Source: Scytalidium lignicola
Taxonomy: Eukaryota > Ascomycota > Leotiomycetes
Reading direction: 5' to 3'
DNA: 64,000 bases
Assembly (NCBI GenBank): GCA_002812745.2
Contig: NCSJ02000158.1
Location: 32,217-96,216 of the forward strand
Part shown: positions 46,827 through 59,085 of the stretch, piece by piece
Layout: each line of letters starts with the position of its first letter
Position numbering within the stretch: the stretch's first letter is position 1
Program-made: the position numbers and the translations under genes
The notes under the pieces: model-generated
The model's input: the letters and a program-made list of their open reading frames with translations, nothing else
What the model was told of the DNA's origin: nothing
Databases searched by the model: none

Positions 46827-49295
46827 ATGTCGGAAGAAGGTAATAACAACCCGCGAAAACGGAGAGGACTCGGAGTCGTCACCCCGAATGCCTGCACCGA
46901 ATGTCGCAAAAAAAGAGCAAAGGTAAGTGGCACGGGCACCTCAATGGAGTTGGCAAGAGTAACGCATCACTGACACGCGACCAAGTGCGATGGCCGGGAG
47001 CTCTGTGGCAGATGCCAGCAAAACAACACCCAATGCATCTACGAGCTCCCCGTGCGGCAGACGAAAGAGGAGATGAGGGCAGAAATCGAGAACTTGCGAA
47101 AATATCAGCAGCAGAGTGAGCGCATTCTCGGGGCGCTGGCATCTGGCGAAAATACGAAATCGATTCTCTCGCATCTGCACAATCGAGAACCCATAAATAA
47201 CATATTGCAAGAACTGGACAGGACAACTGGGAAACCCCTCGAAACAGGAAGTGGCGAATTGGAGAGATCTCCCCTTGCGCAACCACTATCCTCCTATTAC
47301 TCATGGCATTGGCAGCAAAAGTCCAGGGGGAACAGTGGTGGATCGTCAGAAAGGAGTAGCCAAGAACGTATGGACTGGACGCCTGAGTCTCGGCCACCTT
47401 CAGGCCCGAATCTGAAATATCCAATGCCTCCTGGCGGACCATGGCTACAGCTGAATTCGAGACATGAATCCCCTAGTACCGCCGGCCGGCGTGCAAGGAG
47501 AGATCACGGCCGGGAGATGATTTTGAATCCGGGCTATGGGTTGAATGTGCAGCCTGTTGTAAACTATAGCGCATCCTGGACGTCAGTTTGCTCGGATGGA
47601 GATCTGGTGGAGCATCTCTTGGCTCTCTACTTCTGTTGGGAATACCCAACTTTTGCTTCCTTAAGCAAAGAGCATTTCCTAGACGACTTTCGCAATGGTA
47701 GGCAGAGACACTGCTCGTCCTTGCTGGTTAACGCATTGCTTGCTGTTGGCTGTCGATTTTCACACCGAATCGATGCTAGAGCGGATCCAAACGACAAGAA
47801 TACTTCGGGAGACCATTTTTTCGCCGAAGCCATGAGATTATTGGATGCCGAAGAAGACCACCATAGTCTGACAACCATTCAAGCACTTGGGTTAATGTCT
47901 ATTCGGGAGGCAAGTCGTGGCCGTACAAGTGTCAGTCTATATATGTCGGGACAATCGATTCGGCTTGCGATTGAGATGGGCTTGCAAAATGACTATGGGA
48001 CGGAAGGCACTAGGCATATTGATGATGAAGAAATGGCTGTACGTGCAGCCACTTTCTGGGGTGCTTTCTCTTTAGACCAGTAAGTTTCCATTCATGCTGG
48101 TAGTGGACTGAATACCTACAGCAACCCTCCAGCAAATAAGCCTTCGAAAAAATTACACCGATATTGACTTGGAATCCAATGACAGAGCCTGGTCCATTAG
48201 TATAGGTCGTCTACCTCACTACTCCCACCATTTGACAGTAATATCAAAGCCGGCTATAATAGACCATATCGAAGCGGCATCCTGGATCCCCTATACTGAT
48301 GATGGTAAGCAAATTCGGTTTCTCTAAAGTTAAAAGCAGTTACTGATGTCAAACACAGCACCAGTGGAGCAATACACTACCCAACAACCATCGAACGTTC
48401 GAAGTGTGTACAAGACATTCTGCGAGCTTTCTGAAATCGTTCATCACTCATTATACGCGTACTATACACCAGGGAGATATGTAACATCCCAAACGCTTCT
48501 GAGAATATATAGAAGGTATCTGGATTGGTATGATCAAATTCCAAATGCTCTTCGACTTGGGCAAAACTTCACACCTTCTGTTCTGTTTGCGCAGTAAGCA
48601 TAATTCCAGTTCATTTAATGGGTATATCAATTAAAAAAACTAAGAAATTTGTTAGCATGTATTACCACTATACCATCTTGTTACTGTTCCGGCCATTCAT
48701 CAAACTTGAGCTTGTTGGATCGACGGTTTCGCCTAAAGAAATCTGTCGCCAGGCTGCCGAGGCAATCTGTGCGCTAGCCAATTCCTATTCAAGGCTGTAC
48801 ACACTAGAACGAACACCATCTTTCGTGCCTTACTTCGTTCTAACCGCAGGAATAACCCATCTTGTGAGCCTTGGAAATGGCTGGGGAGGATCAGATCCTC
48901 TTAAGCAGTCAGTACAACATCTTAGGCGCATGGCGAACGGACATGGAGTTGCAAGTCGTGCCATTGAGATCCTTGAGGATCTCACGTCCCGTTGGGAGAT
49001 CGACGTCCATCTAGACGATGATGAGACGGATGGGATCAACGAGGAAGAGACTAGCGACAAAGAGGAAGATGGCGAAGATGTGATCAAACGCATAGCATCA
49101 CCGACTTCCACCCACATGTTCAATCCAGACGTCAAGCTTCTCGACTCGGTTAGCAGCTTTATTCGGGTCACCTCGGAGGACAAAAATCCTCTATTCTGGA
49201 CATTCCCGCTACAAGGAAGGCCATTTATTCCTACAGACACTGAGCATTTGGAAAAGGCTGGCTTCAAAATATTGACTACTGAACTAGAGGTCTGA
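46827..49295 (+). CDS. Zn2Cys6 fungal-specific transcription factor
   Basis: Five exons: 46827-46922, 46986-48079, 48186-48304, 48359-48593 and 48656-49295, giving 727 residues. The binuclear cluster is complete (Cys23, 26, 33, 39, 42, 49; spacing CX2CX6CX5CX2CX6C), with the first intron between the third basic residue block and Cys33. A short coiled coil follows (KEEMRAEIENLRKYQQQSER). The fungal-specific middle homology domain spans roughly residues 230-570, with LALYFCWEYPTFASLSKEHF, the FWGAFSLDQAWSISIGRLP core (restored only by using the acceptor before 48186) and YHYTILLLFRPFIKL. Near the C-terminus is an acidic stretch. Known: such proteins bind CGG-type sites and control metabolic or nitrogen genes; the target here is unknown. 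No clustered pathway genes lie beside it. Confidence 0.92.
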
Positions 49296-52200
49296 GCAAA
49301 CCTGGCATCAGGGTCCACGCCGCACAGGCTGGCTTACAAGAGCTTAGTATATAGTAGATAAGCTTGAATCAGGGAAGGGTGTGCATATGCATATGCAAGA
49401 TGAGGACATGATAATGATGGCAAGGAAAAATACAAGCTTTCAAGACCAGGTCTTGATGGTGATAGAAACCGGAACCAACCACGTCGACAAACCTTGGGCC
49501 TAGACTCTCATCTCAAAATCTCAGCAGCAGGAGGAAGGATTGTTTCAAGGATTTGAGAAACAAACAAAAATCAAGGCAGAACTGTCAGATTGCATATGCC
49601 TTGCAGAAAGAGACGGAGGGGAATGCGAGGATTGTCGGGATCCAGCGGGAGTCTCATCGATGTGAAGCGGTAGTGTAACCGGCAAAGCCCAGAAAGGCGC
49701 ACAGAGCTTTGCTGATTGAGAGGAGCCGCCTAAAGTTGCTTAGTTAGCGCGGTAAACTAGCCGCCACATAATCTGCCTTGCGTTTAGCCACAGGGGGGTT
49801 CTGAAACGGCAAGCAGGATTGTATAATCAATGTAGAAATAATGCAGCATAATAACACACGCAGTTTTGAGGAAGGGATTTTCTTTCCAACGCAATTCTCC
49901 CACTATTGATCTTTCGTGCATCGTCGTGATAGTAAGAGATAGTCGTAACCAGAACTGACTCGCCGGTCTCCGTGGATCCTCTTGGGCTAAGTAGATGATC
50001 TAAGAGTGACGTCAGGTTGGGACGCCCAATACGACAAGTAACTTGCCATCTTTGCGGCGTTGAAGAGGAACTACTGCACTCCTGTGCTTGAGTTTGCGAT
50101 TTCTTGATTCCCAGATAAGGTAAGTCTAGAAAACATCTGCTCCTATAGCAAGCGTTTGATACTACATTGCTGTGAGAGTTTATGGTTGGTGGTACCGAAG
50201 CTCGTAACGACCCATTAACCGTTCATTAACCCTTTCCATGAGATAGGGGTTTGTCCGACGGACCCCTTGCAGCAATTTCACACAAATCATGATGCGCCGG
50301 AATCAGAGATTTGACTTCTCCCCTGTTTTCTTCTTTTAATTGGAGTTGGCAGGATGCTAGAGCACCACTTTTGGTGACCGATAGAAGCGGCAGGAGTGAC
50401 ACATGAGGGTGTAACAAGTAACCAGGTAGGTGTAGGAGATCAGCGAGGATACGACGGTGATAACGACAAGAACAGTGCCAATGACGAAGGCCAGAAAAGA
50501 CAGAGAAAGATGGCGAGAGACCTTTCACCTTGTAAACACTTCGATAACCGTGTATAACCACTTTATCATTCGTCATTTAGCCAAGGGGAAATAACGTAAT
50601 GATGGAATGTGAAAGCCTACGCTCAATCCGTCAAACTCCCCCTTTTCCGTCATTTCGGCCACTTCTCTCCCATCCAGCACTAAACCGAAAGATAGGGCAG
50701 AATGGGATGATTACCCACTCTTCTTTCCCTCCGCAATCAATAGTTTTGGTCCCCTGTGTATGCCTAGACTGCCAATATGGTTCTGGAGCGTTTTTGAGGC
50801 GTGGAGGTTGCCGGAATTGGTTTGTCATGTATAGAGGTACTACCCAGACGATTGAAAGAGAGGTTGGAAGATTGGAATCAAAAGGCTGGAAAGCTATGAT
50901 GTTCACAAGGCAATAACCGTTATGCAGCCGTGCTTGCCCCTTCCCCGAGAACTGAATACCTTACCCAGGTGCACATGCCTTTCTGCGTCCTGTGTACGTG
51001 GGCCACGCATGTGCTTGAGGGGAATCGAGATGGATTGCCTTTCCAAGAAATCTAGATAAAGAATTATAGACATTCCGCTGGAATGGCTGGCTGGCCGACA
51101 TACCGTGGCTCCTGAGATCAGGCCGTTCAGACATGTTCTGGAGATCCCCGAGGAGTTCGTTCACCAGCCAACCCAGTCAGCCATTACCTACTAGTCCCTT
51201 CCATTGCGACGGCAAGGAGTTGGATTTCTCACATAACACTGGTAAAGGGGGCCTGTATCACAACTGGCCGTTGTCTGTCCAATCACCATGCCGCAGGAGC
51301 TGGTCTGTTGAAGCGGGGGGAAGATGGGTCAGAATATAGGCCATCTCGAAGGGAGCCGGGGGAGCACTTGGCCGCTAGAGAAAGAGGGGCAGTCGCAGCT
51401 TTGCAAATAAGGTTTGCCTCCCCACGGCCATTGGGTGCCCTGTGCCTCTGAACCTTGCCCCTAAGTCGATCCAGTGCGTAGTGATTGGAGCGTGGATTCC
51501 GGGTATGGTACCGTTGAGCGCTGGCGACTTCAAGTGTATGAGTTATGAGTTAGTGGATGGTGGATGGTGGACGGTGCGTGGTGCGCCGTGCGAGGTGCTT
51601 ACTTGGGTGGTGTCGAAGCACTAATACTTTCCTGTGAATGTTACCGCCGCGCCCAGCCCTTCAATACCACCAACAACCATCCACACACCCCATGAAATCC
51701 AAACTTACAACCAACCAACCCAAACCTCGCCCAACTCTGCGAACCCACCAACCAGCGTGGGCGAGCGTCAATCCCGGCTTCAATTCCCCAAGGCGGCTTT
51801 GTTACTGTGCAGCAACATCCGCTATCCAACTCCACAATTATTACTTCACGGCTCCGCTGCCCTCGCAGTCCGAGGAATTCGGTCCAGCTATGGAAGGCCC
51901 AGACAGTCAACCCGCTTCAGTTCGAGATTTTAGCTGTCGTGGCTGTACCGTATCTTCTAGGCTCTTGACTTGTGCGCCGGAGCCTTGTCTCCATGATAAA
52001 GACCTTCGTGGCAGATCCGGTCTCCTCCGGGATCCGTCAGATGGTGAAAGAGAGCAACTTGGTCAGAGCATAGGCCCATCATGGTGTGCTCCTGCGAGTG
52101 TGTAGATACCAGGAAGGCATGTTCTCTCAGGTTGATCTATGGTTGCTGGTACGGGAGGCTTGGGACCGGCTAGGACCCTGCTGAGTTTGTTGCACTTCGA

Positions 52201-53322
52201 AAGCAGTTGGTCAATCGACGGGCTAGTCTTGCCTTGACTTCTTGGTTCCGGGCCATTGCAGCAGAAATTAACTCCTCTGGGGCCTCGGCGCTGATAACTT
52301 AGAAGCTCTTTCGCCTGGTCTTTCCCTCGAAGCTATATTCCCCCTCGAATTTGCTTCCAACACGACTGCCCGCATCTTTCTATCTGACGCCCAATTCTAC
52401 AGGCGTTTAAATGCATGACGAGGGGGCGCCTCCACCGTGACATGCATCATCCACAGTATCCCTAGCTTGAAGCATGTGGTTGAATCCGTATTGACATTCG
52501 GCTTGCCCTCTTTGTGGGCCACAATTCCGTACCTGTAGAATTCACATTCTAAGGATCCTTAGCCGTTCTTTTGTGGATTTCTCTGACTAAGGTGGTATCG
52601 CGCCCCGCCAAAGTCTGTATGGAGAGCCAGACGAGCTATATATGTCGCTGCGTGTACCTCCGAAGTCTTTAAATATGCCGTGATTCCAGATTCTAGACCC
52701 CAGTCATCAAATCCAGGTCAGCATACAAAAGCCTCAAGCTGCCCCTCTCTGTCCTTTTTGTGTCCGAGTTCACAAAAAACGCCGGTAGCTCAGTACGACA
52801 AGTCCAATAGATCACTGTGATTATAATTAGGGCTTTGTTGAAATTTCTGCTTTACCTTTGCTTAGAACCTCACTCTCTTTTTCGACTTTCTCTGTATCCA
52901 AGCTATACTGAGCTTCAACCTCAGGTACCACTCAATCCACATCACGTCTTATGAACTGTAGACACCGAGTGTACAAAATCCTATACTCGGGAAATCAAGT
53001 TCTCCAATAAGTTGTCTTGGTTCTTTAAAAGAGTTAAGAAGTGCACAGATCTTCAGTTGTTTGTCGGGGGTGGCCCACGCTTCTTTTGACGTCACGAGCT
53101 CGAGCTCGATCTCGATCAACGTCCACTACCCCTCGGTTGCAGCTCCAACTTCCTGCTCTTGCCCCTTTCGCCACCCTAACGTTTAAAGCTTTATTTTATA
53201 CAGCTCTCTTACAACGGCATTCCTGTTGTATTCTCTATATTATCTCCGTCCAGAAGTATTAAGGAATAGGCCAGAGAAAAAACAGTGGCAAGACCATCAA
53301 ACTCGTCATCCATAATCATTCA
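49296..53322. other. Intergenic, no gene seen
   Basis: About 4 kb between two regulator genes. Frames up to 155 codons (51.6-52.1 kb) overlap in different phases and show no family resemblance. The right part is probably a long promoter and 5' leader of the bHLH gene, containing at least one short upstream frame (ATG near 52951). Confidence 0.5.
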
Positions 53323-55044
53323 ATGGCGAGCTCTTATGCCCGCCAAGTATCCAATGGTGACTACTTCTCGATTCCTGCTTCTACACAGAGATCACAGGTA
53401 TGTAGAATCTTCTGCATGTCGATCAATGCCTGAGACATCCTTAACTGGTCAGCGCCATTGTGGAGGTACCTCCTTATTTCTATTCCTGTTCCTACTTCAA
53501 CGTTTTTCCGTAGCTATGCACCGTTGCTCTACACGTACACCACAAGATCTCAATTAACTAACCCGCCGTTAGAACTTAGCTACACCTCCAATTTATTGGG
53601 ATACAAAGCTGTATAGCGAACTTTCATTAGTGAGCTCCGACTCGACCATACCTTCTCCAACATCTCCAAAGTCGATCTGTTTTCCACCTAGGGCATATTC
53701 ATTACCTGAGCTATATCACGGGTCAATCAAGACTGAAGACGACTTTAACTCACAACCCTACGACAGCTTCACACTGTGGGAAGACAACGCAGAAAGCAAT
53801 ATGGATCCCTCCCTGTCCCATTTCTTCCCCGAACTAAAGCTCGAAAACACCTTCTCACAAGCAATGGCTGGCTTGGACACCACTGGAAACCCGATACCCA
53901 CAGGACTTCAACCCACAGATACTATCATGTCCGGCACAATCCATGACCCGGCTTCAGTATTCGGCGAAGATCCTATCACAGAAGGGCCTTTATTCGAGTC
54001 GCCAACTGTCAACACTCCACCGAACGCTGAGGCACAATCCAGAAAAACATTTTATAACACTCCTGCTCAACAACCGTCTTACCAGATCCCACGAGTTAGC
54101 AGGCCTGTCACCCGCGGAACTGCCGCAGCACTCAAGACGGAGCTTTCATCTCCACAAGAAACCAGATTCCGTAACATTGCAATGCCTTCCAAGTCATACG
54201 CACCACCATCACCTTCGTCTGCATCGTCTGGAAGTCCTCCACCAGTCGATACGCGGTCCTGTCGACGAAAGCGAAAATCTGACGATGAATCCCCTCCTGA
54301 AGCTAGGGATTATCATGGGCGACATCATGCGCCAGTAAAGAAGACGGCGCACAACATGATTGAGAAGCGCTACCGTACAAATCTGAATGATAAAATTGCT
54401 GCGCTGAGGGACTGTGTGCCTAGTTTGAGGGCCACAAGTAGTACTGGGACAGGAAGTGCAGTGAAAAGGGGGAAAGGAGATACAGCAGAAGATCTGCAAG
54501 GATTGAGTCCAGCCCACAAACTCAATAAGGTAAGCTTTTGTCCTTTGATTTTCAACCCTTCTTATTTGTCATCTTATATGCTCTTCTCGGTGCTTGTTGT
54601 CGCTAGTATCTCCATTATAAAAAAAAATGGAAAAAATTTAATCACTAACACTACCACTAGGCAACTGTCCTCTCTAAGGCAGCGGAATATATCGCGCATC
54701 TCGAGAAACGCAACAAAGCGCTCTGCAAAGAAAACGCGGCATACAAAGGCCGCATCGAAGCATTCGAGATCCTTATGCTCACCACTAAAAACTCAAATAC
54801 TACTACCACGACGACATCAAAAAACACTCCGCCCATGTCCGCTGCTTCTTCTTCAAGCAATGACTCTAGTCGTTCCGGAAGTGGTAGCTTCGATAGTACA
54901 ACTAGTGCTACTAGTTTAAGTGAATATGGAATTAATGAGGCTATGGATCAAGATGGCACAGAGGAGGAAACGAAGATGAAGATGAAGATGAGTGAAGAGG
55001 AGGAAGTGTTGAAAAATGAACTTGATGCTGCGACTGCTAATTAA
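53323..55044 (+). CDS. SREBP-type bHLH transcription factor without membrane anchor
   Basis: Three exons: 53323-53397, 53573-54529 and 54661-55044, giving 471 residues. The bHLH begins near residue 284 with [20 protein letters not shown]; the tyrosine in KRYRTNLN is the SREBP-class mark that allows binding to SRE as well as E-box sites. Helix 2 ([18 protein letters not shown]) opens exon 3 after a loop of about 35 residues rich in Gly/Ser/Lys, and a short leucine-zipper-like helix follows. The tail is Ser/Thr-rich, then acidic with MKMKMKM. The N-terminal 280 residues are Pro/Ser-rich, likely an activation region. There is no transmembrane pair or C-terminal regulatory domain, so this resembles the soluble SrbB-type proteins rather than cleaved SREBP. 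Known relatives act in sterol, hypoxia or carbohydrate control. The start [12 protein letters not shown] is the ATG that splices in frame. Confidence 0.88.
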
Positions 55045-55896
55045 AAAGTGGCAAAGATGAGCGTGCATCATGTTACATTGTTTATTTGTCGCACCTTCGT
55101 TTTTCNTTTTTTAGAATCAATCGAGGCAACTCGTATGACATTTATGAGACCAAAAGTGGATTTTGTTAAGAGGTAATGACAAGACCACCAAAAGCAAGGC
55201 AGAGCGAGAAAAAAACCAATTATCTTGAATGATATAGGAGAAGGGGGTTTTCGGTATCGAAAAAGGGGTTCTGGTGTTTCGCTTAAGGTGCCTTGGGATG
55301 GGATATCCTGATTTATCTCCTGTACTGGGATTTGGGTTCGGGTTCTAATTCTAATTGGATTGGATGGCGTTTATGGTTCGTCACTGGTATGAAGGGTTCA
55401 TTTCTTCTCTCTTCTCCTTCGTTCNTTTTTTCCTGAGTAGGGTTGAGTGTTTTTGCTGTTCAGTCTAATCAATCGTTCATATGTAACTATAATGAGCTCA
55501 TTGCTGTCGAGGATATCTATGATGTGGAGAGCTATCTGGGTTTTGGTAGTGGGCTATTTTTGAGCTTTTATTACTAGCTAGGGGGTGATCTGATACTGAG
55601 TCATTAATTAATAACCATTCGCTTCACTTCAATGAACAGCTACTTTCTATGGCGTGACTACAACTATCAACTCTCAAGAATTATATATAGACTTTGGTTT
55701 CATTTCTGAATAGAGCGATTGTGAGTACAATGTTTTCTACATTGATTGCCGGGACTCTTGTATAATAATTGGCATCATATAATATTTGAAGAAAAAGTCT
55801 TTAATTTGGGACATGTGTAGAATAGTAACTGATGATGAACACGACATTTCACCCACGTAATCTATTGAAATCCCAGAATTTTCAACTCGTCTCAAC
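55045..55896. other. Convergent intergenic region
   Basis: 3' flanks of the bHLH gene (+) and the acetyltransferase (-). Two Ns (55106, 55425) each precede a T run. Nothing else seen. Confidence 0.6.
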
Positions 55897-56685
55897 TCAC
55901 CTCACCCCCTTACGAATCTCCTCCAGACTCCTAACCTGCCTACCCTCCGCATCAAAGTTACTCTCACTCAACCACTTCTCCAACGCAGCCCCAACGCCCC
56001 CAAACCACTCATCATCCGTAACACTAAACCACGCCGTATCTCTATGCTTCCCCTTGAGAACCATATGCTTCCTAAACACCCCCTCGAACTGAAACCCTAG
56101 CCTCAAAGCGGCCCGCTTGCTCGGTTCATTGAGGTTGTTAGCCTTCCATTCCACACGCCGGTAGTGGAGATCTTCGAAGGAATACTTCATGAAGAGGTAG
56201 ATAGCTTCCGTGGCAGCAGCCGTTCGCTGCAGCGTCTTCGCAAAGATCACGCACCCGATTTCAAGAGCGTAGTGCTCCGGTCGGGCATTGAGGATGCAGA
56301 TGAGGCCGACTGCGGATGATAATGAAGAGGAGGAGGAGTTTGGTTTGTTCCGATTTGTGACGTGTCTTGGGTCATCTGACAGGATTGTGAATGGGACGAA
56401 GAAGTTGGATTCACGCATGTTTTGGATTAGGCCTGTCTTGAAGGGGCCAATGTCTGCGTAGGGACCGGTGGTCATGTATTTCCAGAGCGAAGCGTTATCC
56501 ATCCCGCCGAGGTTGGCGAAGAGATCTTCGACATGCTCATCTGACAAGGGGACTACTTTGCAATGATGCGGTGTGTTTTTGGTCTGGAGGGTGAGGTTGG
56601 ATGTTGGGATTGAATGTGGATTCAAGGCAGGGGGACCAGTGACTACTTCGCCAGCTGGTTCGTAGTCTAGGATATTAGAGCCCAT
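55897..56685 (-). CDS. GNAT-family N-acetyltransferase (RimJ/RimL type)
   Basis: Single exon, 262 residues, ATG at 56685. The acetyltransferase fold of the RimJ/RimL kind is seen: an N-terminal VVPLSDEHVEDLFANLGG block, SAVGLICILNARPEHYALEIG in the central strands, and QRTAAATEAIYLFMKYSFEDL around the acetyl-CoA loop (QRTAAA in place of the common QGxGxA/G). RRVEWKANNLNEPSKRAALR then LGFQFEGVFRKHMVLKGKHRD complete the C-terminal half, the usual strand-helix-strand signature. Known: fungal members of this group are annotated as GNAT acetyltransferases of uncertain substrate, some related to bacterial enzymes acting on ribosomal protein N-termini or small metabolites. No targeting signal. The substrate cannot be told from sequence. 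Confidence 0.88.
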   Translation of the reverse strand: MGSNILDYEPAGEVVTGPPALNPHSIPTSNLTLQTKNTPHHCKVVPLSDEHVEDLFANLGGMDNASLWKYMTTGPYADIGPFKTGLIQNMRESNFFVPFTILSDDPRHVTNRNKPNSSSSSLSSAVGLICILNARPEHYALEIGCVIFAKTLQRTAAATEAIYLFMKYSFEDLHYRRVEWKANNLNEPSKRAALRLGFQFEGVFRKHMVLKGKHRDTAWFSVTDDEWFGGVGAALEKWLSESNFDAEGRQVRSLEEIRKGVR

Positions 56686-57123
56686 CTTAAGATATTGGGT
56701 GTAATAAATGCCTCCTAGAAGAATCTAGAGATTGATTAAAGGAATGAATAAAACGAGAAACGAGATCAGTTCAGACGCTTGGTCTTCCACTCTGATTTTC
56801 GCAGGTTGCGTTGCTCGGTTGAAGAATCTGTGAGTCATCGAAATTAGTTTTACTGTGCCTCCTTTCTGATCACATTTATATTGTAATATTTAATTGAAAG
56901 CACTGGATATTAGCATTGAGATAGATTCGATTCCTAAGGTATGTGCGCCATAGATGTTCCTTAGAGCAAACGCCTAATCAATGTGATGCTTAACCCCCGA
57001 ACGCCTTCCGATAAAGCCATCCCATACGTACTAATTCCAGCTATTAATACACCCTTTGGCACTGTATATTGTGTTCTTTTTTTCAAGTACACGATAACTC
57101 CCAAAAAATTTCAATACAGAATC
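56686..57123. other. Intergenic, same-strand spacer
   Basis: 438 bp between two minus-strand genes; it must hold the nucleoporin 3' UTR and the acetyltransferase promoter. No distinct motif seen. Confidence 0.6.
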
Positions 57124-58559
57124 TCACTTCTGTGATCGACCGCTCTTTGGCCCCTGTTCCTTCTCCCATTCAACATATTCCTGTTGAATAGCATCAAGCT
57201 CCCTTTTCAGGTGAACCAATTGCGTTTGATAGTCTTCCAATATCTGTATCATAGAGTCAGCGTATTCCTTGCAAGCCTAGAAAAATTCCATACCTTCTTA
57301 GCCCGCCTGCTCGAGTCCTCATCCAACACATCATAACTTTCCGCCCCACTCTTCTCGAGTTCATTCCTTAATAACTTAGCACGTTCCTGCACACTGATCA
57401 TTCTCGCCCAGATCTCCTCCGACCTAGCACCCAAGCCTGGATCGCTCACACCTCTTTCAAGCATCATTAGCTTGTCTCTCAGCTCTTCTTCATCTGATCC
57501 CAGAGCATATCCCCTGTTGCGCAAGACTTGGACCTTCGTTGCCAAAGCAAGTGCCCTCTGCTTCAATACTAGGTGCTTCCTTCGCGCATCCATAGCCCTA
57601 ATACTAGTCCTTGTATCGTGGTTTTGAAGCATTGCCGACAGGCTGCTGTTTATCTCATGTAACCGAGCATTAAATTCTGCCAGATTTCGTTGCTGCGTTT
57701 TGATTCGCTCACCCATCTGTGCAAAGCCAGTACATAAAACTGGAATATATCCAGGCCCAGGTTTTTTTGACAGCGCCTCTTCCCAGGCTTTGGGATCTTC
57801 GTAGGGAGCAGGTCGGTAGAATGGAGCCATGCTTTCATCAACCTTGTTGTAGAAGTAATAATGGAAGGCGCAGTTGGGGTTCTTAGGATCCCACTTCTCA
57901 ACTACAGTAACTATCTGATCCGGGATGCTCTTCTCACCTAGTCTAAGGTTAGCTGATATTCAAGTGCATGAGGCGGAAAGCTTACGAGGACTGAGACTAC
58001 TATTTGGTTGCCATAGCGAATTGCCTAGTTGAGCTTGTGATAGGCCGAGAGGCTGTCGCATAGTCTGAGAGAATAAACTATTAGGTTGTTGCTGCTGTTG
58101 CTGTTGCGGCTGTTGTGATTGACCAAAAAACCCGCCTCCTTGCTGCTGATTGTTCTGACCCAGCCCGCCAAAAAGCCCACCTCCTTGTTGTTGTTGTTGT
58201 TGTTGTTGCGGCTGCTGCTGCTGCTGACTCTGCCCGAATCCACCAAAGGGACCGCCAGACTGTTGTTGCTGCGGTTGCTGCTGTTGCTGAGTGCTTTGCC
58301 CGAAAAGTCCACCACCTTGTGCAGGTTGATTCTGTTGGTTCGAATTCAAGCCACCAAAAAGTCCACCACCACCCTGAGGCCTATTCAAGTTCCCGAAGAG
58401 TCCACCGCCGGTCTGCTGCTGCTGCTGATTTTGGTTGGCATTATTTGCTCCCAATGTGCTTCCAAAGAGTCCCCCGCTTGGTTGTTGCTGATTCTGAGTT
58501 CCCAGCGTGCTCCCGAAGAGTCCTCCCGGATTTTGTTGTTGATTGACAGCACCAAACAT
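57124..58559 (-). CDS. nup57: Nucleoporin Nup57/Nup54 (central channel GLFG nucleoporin)
   Basis: Three exons: 58559-57986, 57937-57294 and 57243-57124, giving 445 residues. Residues 1 to about 190 form an FG domain made of GLFG/GGLFG repeats spaced by Gln/Asn tracts, many encoded by CAA/CAG runs. Exon 2 carries the family's structured part: KSIPDQIVTVVEKWDPKN, YYFYNKVDES, FYRPAPYEDPKAWEEAL, CTGFAQMGERIKTQ, then a coiled coil. The C-terminal coil ILEDYQTQLVHLKRELDAI is in the last exon. Known: Nup57 (Nup54 in animals) binds Nsp1 and Nup49 through coiled coils in the central transport channel of the nuclear pore. Length is somewhat shorter than yeast Nup57. The start MFGAVNQQQ is the first ATG of the repeat frame. 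Confidence 0.94.
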
Positions 58560-59085
58560 CCTTGCCAGCTGTTATAGGAAAGGAGTAGAGCGTGGTTTCT
58601 TCAACCCTTGGCGGGGAAAAGGGCGTAGATAGCACAAACTTCTTGTTATGGGACCTCAATGCAAGAAGCTGCAACTCGCGAAAGCGCGTCGAGAAATGTT
58701 GAAGGAACCAAAAAAACACCCTATTAACAAAGCATGAGGAAAAGTTATAAAGCTGAAGAAAATAGACCACTTTGTAAAAACAAGTTCTATCTATAAATAA
58801 GCAAGCTTCAGCTCCACGTAGAGAGAGGAGGTGAGTGAGCGTCGGTGAAGTTCAAAAAGTTNGGGGGGAACTAATATTTTGGGAGAAACTTGAAGCTTCA
58901 ACCTGGGCATATCGCGACTCTCTCCTCCCCGGACGCTCGCTTAACGCCCCAATCAACGAATTGGTATTCCTGACCTCACCTCAAGCTCTCTCAATTAACG
59001 AGTAACCATCCAAACCCCCATTGAAAGAGCTTATCTCCAATTGACACCCCATCACCCCTGAGTACCGAGATCCAACTCGTCAAAG
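58560..59085. promoter_or_regulatory. Divergent promoter between nucleoporin and complex I subunit genes
   Basis: 526 bp between opposing start codons. An N at 58862 precedes six G. No assigned motif. Confidence 0.55.

Noticed and set aside
45914..46843. 309-codon plus frame before the Zn2Cys6 gene
   Set aside because: It lacks family resemblance, includes the 9-bp tandem repeat, overlaps other open frames and lies where the regulator's promoter must be.
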